Under the pieces are notes generated by a model. The model made no database searches and had not been told where the DNA came from. It saw only the letters and a list, made by a program, of their open reading frames with translations. Shown here in pieces: positions 8,150 through 16,970 of a stretch of DNA of 64,000 bases (the first letter of the stretch is position 1; every line of letters begins with the position of its first letter). This DNA is from an uncultured Sphingomonadaceae bacterium. GTDB taxonomy: Bacteria > Pseudomonadota > Alphaproteobacteria > Sphingomonadales > Sphingomonadaceae. A program made the position numbers and the translations under genes. The stretch is from the NCBI GenBank assembly GCA_947503245.1, contig CANNCV010000001.1, positions 124,001 through 188,000 on the forward strand, read 5' to 3'.

Positions 8150-9430
8150 ATGCCTGACTGGATGGATGCAATCGAAAGGTTGCAGCAACTGCGCGAGGCT
8201 GGAACAATTTCGACAGATGAATTTGAAGCAGAAAAAACCAAAATTTTACGCTCAATGGGATTAGGTACGTCTGGTAGTGACGAGAATGCCGAATCTGATG
8301 ATAGTGATTGGTCTTATGAAAAAGGGAGCGGTTTTGCTTCTGCCCCCAAATTCAATCCCCTCGTGATTATAGGCATGATAGTTGGTGTCGCTGCCGCCGG
8401 CATAATAATTTATAAATTTCTTTCAGAGGAAAATATTTCCTCAGGTTATGTTTCAGCATCAGCACTCAATTGTAGAAGTGACACCAACGAGAACGCAAAA
8501 ATCATCGCTAAGCTCTCAAAAAATGTTGAAGTCACTTTCTCGGATCACAAAGGCGTTTGGGGGAAAGTCGAAACCCCTGAAGGTCGGTGCTGGATATCAA
8601 AGGAATATGTTTCAGAGCATGAACTAAGCTCAAGCCCAAAAGTAAGCGCGACAAAAACTCTCACCCAAATACCGGAAAAATATCACGGACGTTGGGGACA
8701 TAACGATAACGTAATGTGCGATGCAGGTGCCAACGGAGTTATCACTATCGGTTCCAATGAAATGAGCGATGGTGAGTACCGCTACTTATTTAGAAAAATC
8801 AAGGGACTTGATGGTAAGTTGGAGGTTCACTTAATTCCTCATCCAGACAATGCTATATTAGGCGCCAAGTCGTCAGTTCAGATATGGGAAATAAGCGAAA
8901 AAAATTCACTCATTCAAAAGCACGGCTTGGGCAAACTCTTACTGCCAAGATGCAAAGACTATGATTCCAAACCCTACAATTCATCGGATACCGATTATCC
9001 AGCGGCATTGGAAAAGCAGAGATTTGAACGCAACTTCGACTTCAAAGACTATCCCGCTCGTGCTTATAATGGGCAGCCAGAAACTCCCAAATTTCCTGAT
9101 GGATTGAAAGAGTATTTCTCTGGGCGGGGAGGAACTGAAGACGTATTTAAAGGTGGCTCAAATTTTGCTGGCGAAATGGTCGTAATTTTGGTTAGCTGTG
9201 GAACAGAGTGCATAGGAACTTATGTCGGAAATATTCGGACAGGAGGCATCCAAGAGTTGGGTGTTAATGGTTTGGATATTGAGCACTACTCGGCTAGTCG
9301 CCTCATTCGATCTCGTTATCCAGATAAAACTTCAGCCAAACCCCGGTGCATCCAAGAGTTTTATGTTTGGGAGGACGATGGATTGCAACGGCTTAGCAAT
9401 GAAACCATTGAGGCAAAATGCGAACCCTAG
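8150..9430 (+). CDS. Membrane protein with SHOCT-like and SH3-like domains, function unknown
   Basis: 426 residues, intact, between two dead integrases. Residues about 4-36 (DAIERLQQLREAGTISTDEF...) match the SHOCT short oligomerisation motif. One membrane segment lies near 72-92, and residues about 97-155 (SASALNCRSDTNENAKIIAKL...) look like a bacterial SH3 domain. The remaining C-terminal 270 residues have several cysteines and no family I recognise. A GGAGTG ribosome-binding sequence precedes the ATG. It is less GC-rich than the flanking core genes. SH3 domains of this kind often bind cell wall or other proteins outside the membrane. It is likely island cargo; a defence or envelope role is only a guess. 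Confidence 0.7.
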   Translation: MPDWMDAIERLQQLREAGTISTDEFEAEKTKILRSMGLGTSGSDENAESDDSDWSYEKGSGFASAPKFNPLVIIGMIVGVAAAGIIIYKFLSEENISSGYVSASALNCRSDTNENAKIIAKLSKNVEVTFSDHKGVWGKVETPEGRCWISKEYVSEHELSSSPKVSATKTLTQIPEKYHGRWGHNDNVMCDAGANGVITIGSNEMSDGEYRYLFRKIKGLDGKLEVHLIPHPDNAILGAKSSVQIWEISEKNSLIQKHGLGKLLLPRCKDYDSKPYNSSDTDYPAALEKQRFERNFDFKDYPARAYNGQPETPKFPDGLKEYFSGRGGTEDVFKGGSNFAGEMVVILVSCGTECIGTYVGNIRTGGIQELGVNGLDIEHYSASRLIRSRYPDKTSAKPRCIQEFYVWEDDGLQRLSNETIEAKCEP

Positions 9431-9942
9431 TTGGTTAATTTCCGTTTTCAGCCCTACCGAAGACTACTAGATTATAGATCGGCTACCGGAGAAGCCCTTT
9501 AGTAGATTCAGAGCAGAAGCGAGTTAGGTTTTTTATACCTATAGATGAAATCCATCTTGCTGCCGGTTTCATGCATCCGAGCTTCCTTTTCACTACCCCA
9601 TTTTATAAACGATCAGCATAAATGAAAGATCATCTTATACCGATGCGAAAACCGGGCGGCTGCTCGTCCCAATTTATTTCCAATTTACAACATAGTTTGC
9701 TATTTTTCATTTTATATTCCTTTGATATTATCCTTCATCACTATTTATGGTTCGCAGCAGGCTACATTGTCACAATTGAATTAAAATATCTAACCTACTG
9801 AATTTGTTTTTATATAATTTATATTTTATAATAAGATTATTTAATTATTAATTTTGAATAGGTAATTTTTGCGGTTATTCTAATGTATGTTTCGAAGAGA
9901 TTATATTATATTGATATTATTAAATACTATAATCAGGTTTGA
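9431..9942. other. Gene-free AT-rich stretch of the island
   Basis: About 510 bases with no gene I can support. From roughly 9690 to 9960 the sequence becomes very AT-rich, with many ATTATA/TATTAT runs, unlike the rest of the window. It joins the intact cargo gene to a second integrase remnant and is probably degraded mobile DNA. Confidence 0.6.
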
Positions 9943-10245
9943 TACAGTATAGAACTTGGTAAACAGGCCAAAATATTAATTCGGCAACAGATCAGTGCAG
10001 TCGCCTTTTATGTTGGGAAAGGACGAAACGGACTTCGTAACAAGGTGATCCTCTACCTGTCGGTGAAAGCAGGGTTGAGGGTTAAGGAAATAGCTGAATT
10101 AAGATGGTCTATGGTTGTGAAAGCGGATGGAGAAGTTGGAACTCATTTAAATCTGACCGATGATGCATCCAAAGGAAACTCGGGACGGATAATTCCATGA
10201 AATAGGGAATTGAAAGCCCTTCTGGATGAGTTTCACCTTTTGTAA
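9943..10245 (+). pseudogene. Fragment of a second, different tyrosine recombinase
   Basis: One frame reads ELGKQAKILIRQQISAV, then LRNKVILYLSVKAGLRVKEI with AELRWSMV, then LTDDASKGNSGRIIP, a stop (TGA 10198-10200) and NRELKALLDEF. This is the N-terminal and first-catalytic-Arg (AGLRVKEIAELRW) portion of a short site-specific integrase of a type common in alphaproteobacteria; the stop replaces a codon between RIIP and NREL. The rest of the catalytic domain is absent. It differs in sequence from the integrase remnant at 7271, so two elements have visited this locus. Confidence 0.75.
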
Positions 10246-10299
10246 TCGCCGAACCACATGATGGAAGTTGGAACTAGGCGCGGGAGGTGGACAAAGTAT

Positions 10300-10758
10300 T
10301 TACTTTGCTATGAACTTCCAAACGATCAAAGCAGCGATGACCTGCTCGATCCAAGCAAGCGGTAACGCGACCCAGATGAAGTGCGCAGGGGCAAACCCCA
10401 TGTTGAAGATGCCGATCCAAATCAGTCCGAACAACGTAATCGTGAAGTAACTTGCGGCCACAATTGATTGGCGGACGCTAGCACCTGCAAATGTAAGATA
10501 TATCCAATAAAAGCCTGTCGCCGCAAACACCAAAATCAAATCCCATACTGACCAGATCGCGAATGTAGCCAGATCAAATGGAGCAATGTTTGGATTGTCT
10601 GGGAAGGTCTCTATGAGCAGGGGCTTTATAACGTACAGATAGCGCCAAATCTCTGAGGCATTTATCCATAGAAAGTTGAGCCCAAGGGCCAAAAGAAACG
10701 CTCTCGGAAAACGCGAACCAGCGAGCGTTTGTGCTTGGGTTGCAGTATTGGCGGTCAT
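10300..10758 (-). CDS. Four-helix membrane protein in a TetR operon
   Basis: 152 residues with four hydrophobic segments (near 19-37, 65-90, 98-116 and 126-148) and an N-terminal cytoplasmic tail. No family recognised. Its ATG overlaps the stop of the upstream TetR gene (ATGA) and an AAAGGA sequence precedes it, so the two genes form a translationally coupled pair. The regulator probably controls this protein; many TetR partners handle lipophilic compounds, but nothing in the sequence shows a substrate. Confidence 0.7.
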   Translation of the reverse strand: MTANTATQAQTLAGSRFPRAFLLALGLNFLWINASEIWRYLYVIKPLLIETFPDNPNIAPFDLATFAIWSVWDLILVFAATGFYWIYLTFAGASVRQSIVAASYFTITLFGLIWIGIFNMGFAPAHFIWVALPLAWIEQVIAALIVWKFIAK

Positions 10759-11345
10759 TTGGATATCCTTTCCTTGAGCAGAGAAATCGCGGTTGTGGCC
10801 TGGAGTCTCAATATCGAAGGATCAGAAACGGTGCGCGATAATGACCAAAGGCCTTGGGCGAATGACGCCAGAAAATCAGCAAGCGCCTCACGTTCTTCAA
10901 TCGGTAGGTTAGGAGCAGCATTGTCAAGAGCATTAGAGAAGCCTGTCGTCAGCCGTTTCATGTGCAGTCTAACTTCTTCAGCTGCCATATCGTCATGCGG
11001 AGCAGTCTCTGTCGCAGCATTAGCGACCATACAACCAGGTCCCGGCAAGCCGCTTTGCTCAGCCAAAGCAATCTGAGTCTCAAAATACTGCTCTATCTCC
11101 TGTAAGCTAGCAGCGCTTGAGGAAAGCCTATCGAGGGCGGGCTCCACTACAGCATCATAATAAACAGCAAAGCACCGAAGATACAAAGCTCGCTTCCCTC
11201 CAAAGCCCGAATAGATTGCTTGTCTGTTGGCCCCGGTCGACGTGACGAGCTTTTCCATTGATGTGGAATGATACCCGTTACGCCAAAATTGTTGCATCGA
11301 GGCGGCGACAATCTCGTCCTTTGTGATGTTGGAATTAGCTGGCAT
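10755..11345 (-). CDS. TetR/AcrR-family transcriptional repressor
   Basis: 196 residues. N-terminal helix-turn-helix: ITKDEIVAASMQQFWRNGYHSTSMEKLV...GANRQAIYSGFGGKRALYLRCF, the usual TetR pattern with the FGGK/LY ending. The C-terminal part is a helical ligand domain containing GPGCMVANAATE, which resembles the TetR subgroup seen in YezE/AcrR-like regulators. A perfect 20-bp palindrome sits 11 nt before the start, so it is almost surely autoregulated together with the overlapping membrane-protein gene. Ligand unknown. Confidence 0.92.
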   Translation of the reverse strand: MPANSNITKDEIVAASMQQFWRNGYHSTSMEKLVTSTGANRQAIYSGFGGKRALYLRCFAVYYDAVVEPALDRLSSSAASLQEIEQYFETQIALAEQSGLPGPGCMVANAATETAPHDDMAAEEVRLHMKRLTTGFSNALDNAAPNLPIEEREALADFLASFAQGLWSLSRTVSDPSILRLQATTAISLLKERISK

Positions 11346-11356
11346 TCAAAAAGCTA

Positions 11357-11376
11357 TACAGAACGATCGTTCTGTA
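11357..11376. promoter_or_regulatory. TetR operator, perfect 20-bp palindrome
   Basis: TACAGAACGATCGTTCTGTA reads identically on both strands. It lies 11 nt upstream of the TetR start codon, where bound repressor would block transcription of the TetR-membrane protein pair. Confidence 0.8.
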
Positions 11377-11514
11377 ATCAAACTCGAAATGCTATAAGGG
11401 CTTTCTCTCTGCTGGCAAAAGCGGCAAAGGTGGGCGGCAAAAATGTGGGTTATTGGCCGAATATCGGCTTTCTGTATGCGATTAGTCGGAAGCAGACAGT
11501 CAACAATCGGCCCA

Positions 11515-11559
11515 ATTGAGCTGCCAATTGCGGCTTAGTTAGGGCGTTGGCAGCTCAAT
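11515..11559. repeat. 13-bp inverted repeat downstream of the PEBP gene
   Basis: ATTGAGCTGCCAA at 11515-11527 pairs exactly with TTGGCAGCTCAAT at 11547-11559, with a 19-nt loop. It starts 13 nt beyond the stop of the PEBP gene on the minus strand but has no T-run, so it is not a normal intrinsic terminator. It could stabilise the 3' end of the mRNA or be a remnant of a mobile element. Confidence 0.55.
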
Positions 11560-11572
11560 CATTACCACGCGA

Positions 11573-12115
11573 TTATCGCGTATAAACCGCGGTTATAGTG
11601 TCTGATGCAATTGAATTGGCATTCACCATAAAGCCTGCAAGCGCATTCGTGGCATTGGTGTCCAGATTCAGGACCGTAGAGAGCGCATGCACTGTGAACT
11701 GGTAACGGTGAACCTCTCCCTCAGGTGGGCAGGCACCGCCAAAACCGGATGCGCCATAATCATTGCGCAATTGGGTTGCAGTAGTGTCGAGCGGCACGGA
11801 TGGTGACACGCCTTCTGCACCGGCAGGAATATTGACTACAAACCAATGCCACCAGCCAGAGCCTGTGGGCGCATCAGGGTCATATGCCGTAACCGCAAAG
11901 CTCTTTGTTCCCTCTGGCACACCAGTCCAGCTTAGCCGAGGTGCTATATTGCCACCATCGCATCCAAAGCCCTGAAAGACCTGCTTACTATCCAATTGCG
12001 CCCCTTCGGCTATATCTGGACTTGATAATGTGAATTCCTCAGCCAATGCGGGACTAGCCATCCCTGCCAGTGCAAGCGCTGCCATTACTTTCAAAATCAT
12101 TTTCATTTTTTTCAT
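11573..12115 (-). CDS. Exported YbhB/YbcL-type PEBP protein
   Basis: 180 residues with a cleavable signal peptide ending ASPALA. The mature part holds the phosphatidylethanolamine-binding-protein fold: FTLSSPDIAEG, SFAVTAYDPDAPTGSGWWHWFVVNIP (DPDAP and the WHW pocket) and GGACPPEGEVHRYQFTVHAL (GxxxPxGxxHRY). Bacterial members are small secreted or cytosolic proteins of uncertain role, sometimes called Raf-kinase-inhibitor-like. The AraC-type regulator gene lies upstream on the same strand, 90 nt away, and may control it. Confidence 0.9.
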   Translation of the reverse strand: MKKMKMILKVMAALALAGMASPALAEEFTLSSPDIAEGAQLDSKQVFQGFGCDGGNIAPRLSWTGVPEGTKSFAVTAYDPDAPTGSGWWHWFVVNIPAGAEGVSPSVPLDTTATQLRNDYGASGFGGACPPEGEVHRYQFTVHALSTVLNLDTNATNALAGFMVNANSIASDTITAVYTR

Positions 12116-12205
12116 CCTTTCAGAGTTGATGATTGCAATGGCTATATATTACTCTGCAGGCATAGCTCTGCTTCCGTGGAACAGTCACAAAATATCGAAT
12201 TTCGC

Positions 12206-13048
12206 TCAGTTTGCTGCTATTCGAATGTCTTTTGGCCGAATATCGAAGCGTTTTTTGAAAGCATCTGAGAAATGGGCCGGTGTTTTGAAACCACATGCAT
12301 AGGCAATCTGTGTTATAGAATTGCCAGTTGTTTGCAAAAGAGTGAGTCCCCGCTCTAACCGCGTAAACAGCAAGATTTTCGCAAATCCTTGACCAGCTTC
12401 ATTAAGGCGGCGGCGCATAGTCGCTTGCGACATACCCAGCGATTGCGCAACTTCAGCAGCTTGCCAAGAATGCGTTACATCAGCCTCAATCAATTGACGC
12501 ACGCGCCCGATCAGATTTTGATCAGCCGATTTTTGAAAATATATGCCATGGCTTTGCAGCCAGATAATCGGTTCCAATTGGCGGTGTGTGCGTACAGCGT
12601 TTGGCAGCACTTCATCTGACAGACCATCCCTGATAGCGGCCAATATATGCGCGCTCTCTTTCGCTTCAAACTTGAGCAATTGCGGATTGTGATGAGATGC
12701 ACCATTCTCACCATATTTGGCAGCAAGATCTATCAAATCTTGCGAATAGCTGACTCCTGTAGCGCGATAGCCCTCATCCAGCCGCGGCCGGTTTTCCATT
12801 GTGACAACCGAACCTGGCGGAAAAACGAACACATCGCCCTCTTCGCCGATAAGTTCACGTCCTTCAGATGTCAGCACCCGTTTTGACCCGCGCTCGACAA
12901 AAAACAAAAAAGTAAGCCGGAAATACAGTTCGGAGAAAGTAGCAGTCGTTGCTTGGCTAATAGGATAGATTGAAAAAGACGGTGCTTCACATGCCATGGT
13001 TGCGCACGGGTAGCACAATGAGAATTTCATCGTCCAGTCAATGGCCAT
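12206..13048 (-). CDS. AraC-family transcriptional regulator
   Basis: 280 residues. The C-terminal 100 residues hold the double helix-turn-helix: WQAAEVAQSLGMSQATMRRRLNEAGQGF and GNSITQIAYACGFKTPAHFSDAFKKRFDIRPKDIR. The N-terminal region (VFVFPPGSVVTMENRP) is a cupin-like ligand domain, close to the group with an extended N-terminus found in proteobacteria. Starts at 13048, 13030 and 12997 are all possible and none has a strong ribosome-binding sequence. Effector unknown. It stands between the diguanylate cyclase and the PEBP gene, all on the minus strand. Confidence 0.9.
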   Translation of the reverse strand: MAIDWTMKFSLCYPCATMACEAPSFSIYPISQATTATFSELYFRLTFLFFVERGSKRVLTSEGRELIGEEGDVFVFPPGSVVTMENRPRLDEGYRATGVSYSQDLIDLAAKYGENGASHHNPQLLKFEAKESAHILAAIRDGLSDEVLPNAVRTHRQLEPIIWLQSHGIYFQKSADQNLIGRVRQLIEADVTHSWQAAEVAQSLGMSQATMRRRLNEAGQGFAKILLFTRLERGLTLLQTTGNSITQIAYACGFKTPAHFSDAFKKRFDIRPKDIRIAAN

Positions 13049-13125
13049 TATTGGCGGTAAAGATGTCGCTTAAAGCGGCAAGATGAAGCTGAATTTCAAA
13101 AACGCTTATTCCCCGCACAAATTGT

Positions 13126-14340
13126 TTAGCCTGTTGCGGTCTTTTTCAGCGCAATCGGCTCTGCATCTGGCTGGGCTTTGGTGTCGTCCAAATGGCGCTT
13201 CTCGGCATTTTCAACGCGGTCTCTGCCTCTGGTTTTTGCTTTATATAATGCTTCGTCAGCTCTGGCGAAGAGTTGCATATAGCTCTCTCCATTACGCGCT
13301 GTTGCCACGCCAAAGCTGGCTGTCAGCTCGACATTGTCGTTCAAACCCGGATGGCGCAATGCCGCAAAGGCCTGACGAACACGCTCGGCCAAGCCTTGCG
13401 CCGCGTCATTGCTGCAATCCCACGCCGCGATGCAAAATTCCTCCCCGCCAATACGGCCGGCTGTGTCACATTCGCGCACCATAGCCGCAATCAATTCGCC
13501 AAATCCAGAGATTGCCTGGTCGCCTGCCTGATGTCCCCAAATATCATTCACCTGTTTAAAATGGTCGATATCGGCGACGATCAAGCTGAGTGCGCGGCCT
13601 TCTGCATGGGCGGCAGGCAGCATATCGCCCATTGTCTCTTCAAATGATCCACGGTTACGCAGGCCGGTCAGCGCATCGCGCTCCCCGCTTTCGCGCAAGG
13701 CAGTGGTCCATTCGGCAATTGTTGCTGCGATAAGAACCAGGGCCATGCTCACCCCTTTCACGCCCAGCGCAAGCCCGATCAAAGAATAATAGACGGAATC
13801 GCGATAGACTTCAGAAGGAATTGCCTGTTCGAAAAGCAAGGTTAGTGTCGGTCTGGCCAGAAAGTCTACTGCTTGAAATGCCATGATGGCGATGATGAAA
13901 TGGTCAAGTATGGTGCGCCGGTTTGCGGTGAGCAATGTCGTCACACCCATGGCAAAAATCACGCCATAACCAATATTGACGATCACCAATCGCGGCGCAA
14001 CATCATTGGAAAGCCCGATAGACGCAGCCAGTAACAGAGCAGCCCCAAGATAGACAAAGATCATGCTGCCCAAATGCAGTCTTTGCCCGACGCGATCACA
14101 AACAGAGGCAATGATGAGGACCGAACCAAGAGTGTAGAATATCTGGGTCAGGTGAAAAACGTAAAACGCATCAGTGGGCAGAAAATGGGTAAGCAAAAAC
14201 CCTATGGCTGACAGAGCATAAGCAATGCCAAAGCCCAGCACGTGACGCTTAAGCCCCCCTGCCCGCCAGAGGACCACAAAGGCCGCTGAAAAAAACAGCG
14301 CCATAAGCGGCGTCAACAATCCCAATATCTGCGTCTGCAT
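13126..14340 (-). CDS. Membrane-anchored diguanylate cyclase
   Basis: 404 residues. The first 220 contain about seven membrane helices and no recognised sensor domain. The C-terminal GGDEF domain starts at RDALTGLRNRGSFEE; the active-site loop is GGEEF, and RECD five residues before it is a complete inhibitory I-site. It should therefore make cyclic di-GMP from GTP and be subject to product inhibition, influencing motility and attachment. No EAL partner is nearby. A Lys/Pro/Ala tail of about 30 residues follows the domain. Confidence 0.94.
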   Translation of the reverse strand: MQTQILGLLTPLMALFFSAAFVVLWRAGGLKRHVLGFGIAYALSAIGFLLTHFLPTDAFYVFHLTQIFYTLGSVLIIASVCDRVGQRLHLGSMIFVYLGAALLLAASIGLSNDVAPRLVIVNIGYGVIFAMGVTTLLTANRRTILDHFIIAIMAFQAVDFLARPTLTLLFEQAIPSEVYRDSVYYSLIGLALGVKGVSMALVLIAATIAEWTTALRESGERDALTGLRNRGSFEETMGDMLPAAHAEGRALSLIVADIDHFKQVNDIWGHQAGDQAISGFGELIAAMVRECDTAGRIGGEEFCIAAWDCSNDAAQGLAERVRQAFAALRHPGLNDNVELTASFGVATARNGESYMQLFARADEALYKAKTRGRDRVENAEKRHLDDTKAQPDAEPIALKKTATG

Positions 14341-14417
14341 CTGGCCTTAACTCTCCATTTACAGTGTGCTAGGCCAATATGGTTAACATGGTCTTTAAGC
14401 CATGCATGCGGCAAGCT

Positions 14418-15563
14418 TTAGCGCGCGCTGAAATCGTCCACCATTTCGGCCAATACGGCTACACAATCATCGGCCAGTCTTTTGCAGCGTTCCGGGCTCC
14501 ATCCCTGTTCCGGGTCGGGCAGGTCGCGATTGTCTTTATAGGGCATTTCCAGCGTCATGCCGACACAGCCATGGCTGGCCGTGAAACGCTCCGTCACCTG
14601 ATTGGTGGAGAGGGTCATATTCGCTGTGCCGGGCGCTGCGATTGGGTAGCCGAGTTCGGTTTGGAAATCGGGCGTGCGTGCGGAAAGCTTGTCGCGATAG
14701 GCGGTGTATAATGCGCCTTGCCGCTGCGTCCATGATGGTATCCCCTCAAAACCCGCGATAAAGGCGGCGGGGATGGCTTCATCACCATGCACGTCCATGG
14801 CAAAGGCACAGCCTGTCTGGTCCATACGGTTGCGCACGCACAGCACTTCAGGGCTGCGCTCTGGCGTGGGATCATGCCATTCGCGGTTCAGATTTACACC
14901 GGCAAAATTGGTGCGCAAATGCCCGCGGCGGCTGCCATCAGGGTTCATATTGGGCACCACATAGATGCGGCATTTCTGGCGCAGCAAACGCGCATGCGGG
15001 TCGGCCGGATCGGTCAGCTTTTCCAGCGCACCCTCCATCCACCATTCGGCCTGTGTCTCACCGGGGTGTTGGCGGCCATAAAGCCAGACGGGCACATCGC
15101 CCTCTCCCATCACCAGACAGTCAATAGGCTGGCCCTCAAGGCTGTGGCCCAGACATTCATAGCTGACGCCCGGCGACAGTGCGGTTTCCGCGACCAGATC
15201 ATGATGGCGCTCCATCGAATAGGGCGCGAAATAGGCAAACCATGCGACGCCGGAAAGCGAGGCATAGCGGATGGTCAATGTGCCGCTGGCTTTGTCATAG
15301 TTGGTCTGGCAGCTCTGCCAATATTCGCGGTCTTCACTTACCCGCGCCTGATAATCGGGCCAACCCAGTGGATAGGCCGATTCGTTTAACCCTTCAATGT
15401 TCAGGACAATTTCCTCACCCGGCTCTGCGGCCAGACGGAAATGAAACCATTGAAAGAAATCGGACTCGCGGTCCTTATTGATGGTGAGCCGCGCAGTGTT
15501 GCCGGAAATTTCGGTCACTGCAATGTTGCCGGCATCAAAGGCCGTATTAATGTCTGTAATCAT
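14418..15563 (-). CDS. M14-family zinc carboxypeptidase (cytosolic carboxypeptidase type)
   Basis: 381 residues, no signal peptide. Zinc ligands HPGE at 166-169 and His259 (MDVHGDE), substrate residues in [24 protein letters not shown], and a catalytic Glu in TLEMPYKD near the C-terminus. An N-terminal beta-rich domain (about 1-130) precedes the peptidase, as in bacterial relatives of cytosolic carboxypeptidases that remove C-terminal residues, sometimes glutamates. The start overlaps the stop of the upstream DUF4136 gene by 4 nt. Substrate unknown. Confidence 0.92.
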   Translation of the reverse strand: MITDINTAFDAGNIAVTEISGNTARLTINKDRESDFFQWFHFRLAAEPGEEIVLNIEGLNESAYPLGWPDYQARVSEDREYWQSCQTNYDKASGTLTIRYASLSGVAWFAYFAPYSMERHHDLVAETALSPGVSYECLGHSLEGQPIDCLVMGEGDVPVWLYGRQHPGETQAEWWMEGALEKLTDPADPHARLLRQKCRIYVVPNMNPDGSRRGHLRTNFAGVNLNREWHDPTPERSPEVLCVRNRMDQTGCAFAMDVHGDEAIPAAFIAGFEGIPSWTQRQGALYTAYRDKLSARTPDFQTELGYPIAAPGTANMTLSTNQVTERFTASHGCVGMTLEMPYKDNRDLPDPEQGWSPERCKRLADDCVAVLAEMVDDFSAR

Positions 15564-16171
15564 GGGGTCGCAATAGTCTCACCCGATGTTCCTGGGAAGC
15601 CGTTAAATAGTGCGCGGGTCAAAATAGGGGCAAAAATTTCGGGGTCGGTGCCTCTGGTGCCGGTTTGCGCTTGCTGAATGGCGCGCCCTTCCCAAATGGC
15701 GGTTTGTGACACTGCATCGGACAGACGAACATCCAAGCGATAGGTGAGCACGTCGCGGCGAGGCCCGCCAAAGGGGATGTTCAGGCCAACGCCAACCGAG
15801 CGACCAAAAGCGCCTGTTGGCCCGCCCGCGGAGACGAAGGGGTCTTTATCCGTCGCAGGGTCAATGATGCGATAGGCCAGCCGCGCAGTCTGCCCCGCCT
15901 GTTTTACATCGGTCACCACATCATAGCCCAATTGCGCAAGTTCACGCGACAGGGACAGTTCAAAAGCGCGATAGGCCGCGCTGCCCTTTTGCGTGTCATC
16001 AACCGCGACAATGGCAATAGGCCCCTTGCCAATACTGCCCAAAAGATCTGCCTCATGAAAGCGAGTCACCTCCACTGATGGATTGACCGCAGCATTACGG
16101 GGCGGCCCGCCAAAGCTGGTTGTGCATGCGCTCAACAGCAGGGAAGCGATAATCATCACGCTATATTTCAT
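15560..16171 (-). CDS. DUF4136-like lipoprotein
   Basis: 203 residues with signal peptide and lipobox LLSAC (Cys16). The mature protein begins with a [10 protein letters not shown] motif, a feature of DUF4136 outer-membrane lipoproteins, then [32 protein letters not shown] and a C-terminal LDVRLSD...AIWEGRAI strand pattern. It is clearly related to its upstream neighbour (shared RFH start, glycine-rich middle, WEG segment), so the two arose by duplication. It ends in an ATGA overlap with the M14 gene. Role unknown. Confidence 0.75.
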   Translation of the reverse strand: MKYSVMIIASLLLSACTTSFGGPPRNAAVNPSVEVTRFHEADLLGSIGKGPIAIVAVDDTQKGSAAYRAFELSLSRELAQLGYDVVTDVKQAGQTARLAYRIIDPATDKDPFVSAGGPTGAFGRSVGVGLNIPFGGPRRDVLTYRLDVRLSDAVSQTAIWEGRAIQQAQTGTRGTDPEIFAPILTRALFNGFPGTSGETIATP

Positions 16172-16236
16172 AATATAAAGCCTTTGGTGCCGGAGCCTAT
16201 TGGGGATTGATATCTTAGGCCCAGAGGGGAATCACA

Positions 16237-16860
16237 TCATTCAACCTCGTAACTTTCGCCGGATTCGCCCGGAAAGTCGAGAAACATTGCATCGGCCAAT
16301 TTGGCGGCAACCAAACGTGGTTCAGCTTCCGGGCTGCCGCTTTTGGTTTCGCTCAGCGCCTCCCCTTCCCATAATCTCTGGCCATCGGATTGCTGCTCAA
16401 TCGATACGCGCATCTCGGTAAATATGCGCTCACTGCTGCCACCGCCCAGATTAAACCCGATACCGCCGCCTAATCCGCCGCGAAATCCACCAGTGCCGCC
16501 ACCAACGCCAACACTGACCGGACCGCGACCACTGCCCACGGTGCGCTGTTCGCTATTATAGCTTACCCGTGCAAGTTGATCTGGAGAATCTGCTGCATCG
16601 ACAATCACAAAGCCTTGTGCTCTTAGCGCATTTTCTACAGCCTGAGCATAAACGCGAAACCGCAATGTCTGCTCTGCGACATCATTGGCCGGTATGATAG
16701 CGATGCGGGTCGATGCCAGAGAGGCAGGATTATCAATAGAGTGAAAACGGCGCACCTCGGTCGGCCCTGTTGGGGTCACACATCCGCTAAGAATAAGCAC
16801 AAGGAGAAGCGACAAAACACTGATCCAGGGTTTGTCTTTTGGTAAAAAGCCTGCAGCCAT
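16237..16860 (-). CDS. DUF4136-like lipoprotein, paralogue of the next gene
   Basis: 207 residues, lipobox ILSGC (Cys27). EVRRFHSID opens the mature domain, followed by RIAIIPANDVAEQTLRFRVYAQAVENALRAQGF, a Gly-rich stretch (GVGGGTGGFRGGLGGGIGF) and RLWEGEAL. The order of motifs is the same as in the gene at 15560. First of three minus-strand genes (two lipoproteins, M14 peptidase), divergent from galE with about 110 nt between starts. Confidence 0.75.
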   Translation of the reverse strand: MAAGFLPKDKPWISVLSLLLVLILSGCVTPTGPTEVRRFHSIDNPASLASTRIAIIPANDVAEQTLRFRVYAQAVENALRAQGFVIVDAADSPDQLARVSYNSEQRTVGSGRGPVSVGVGGGTGGFRGGLGGGIGFNLGGGSSERIFTEMRVSIEQQSDGQRLWEGEALSETKSGSPEAEPRLVAAKLADAMFLDFPGESGESYEVE

Positions 16861-16970
16861 AACTGGTCATCCTCAATTACTTTACTATTATGGTATATAG
16901 CAAAGCCTATAGCTTGCCAAACATGGCCATAAGGGCCGGGCAGAGAATTTACGAAAAGGCATTCGGCACT

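Noticed and set aside
9622-9801. 59-codon open frame in the AT-rich island stretch
   Set aside because: No ribosome-binding sequence, no recognisable domain, in a decayed region; too little support.
11454-12244. 12-base word GGCCGAATATCG found at 11454 and again at 12233
   Set aside because: Two copies of so short a word without flanking similarity are not evidence for a repeat element.
14787-15389. 200-codon plus-strand open frame
   Set aside because: Antisense to the M14 carboxypeptidase, whose zinc motifs are intact; no own features.
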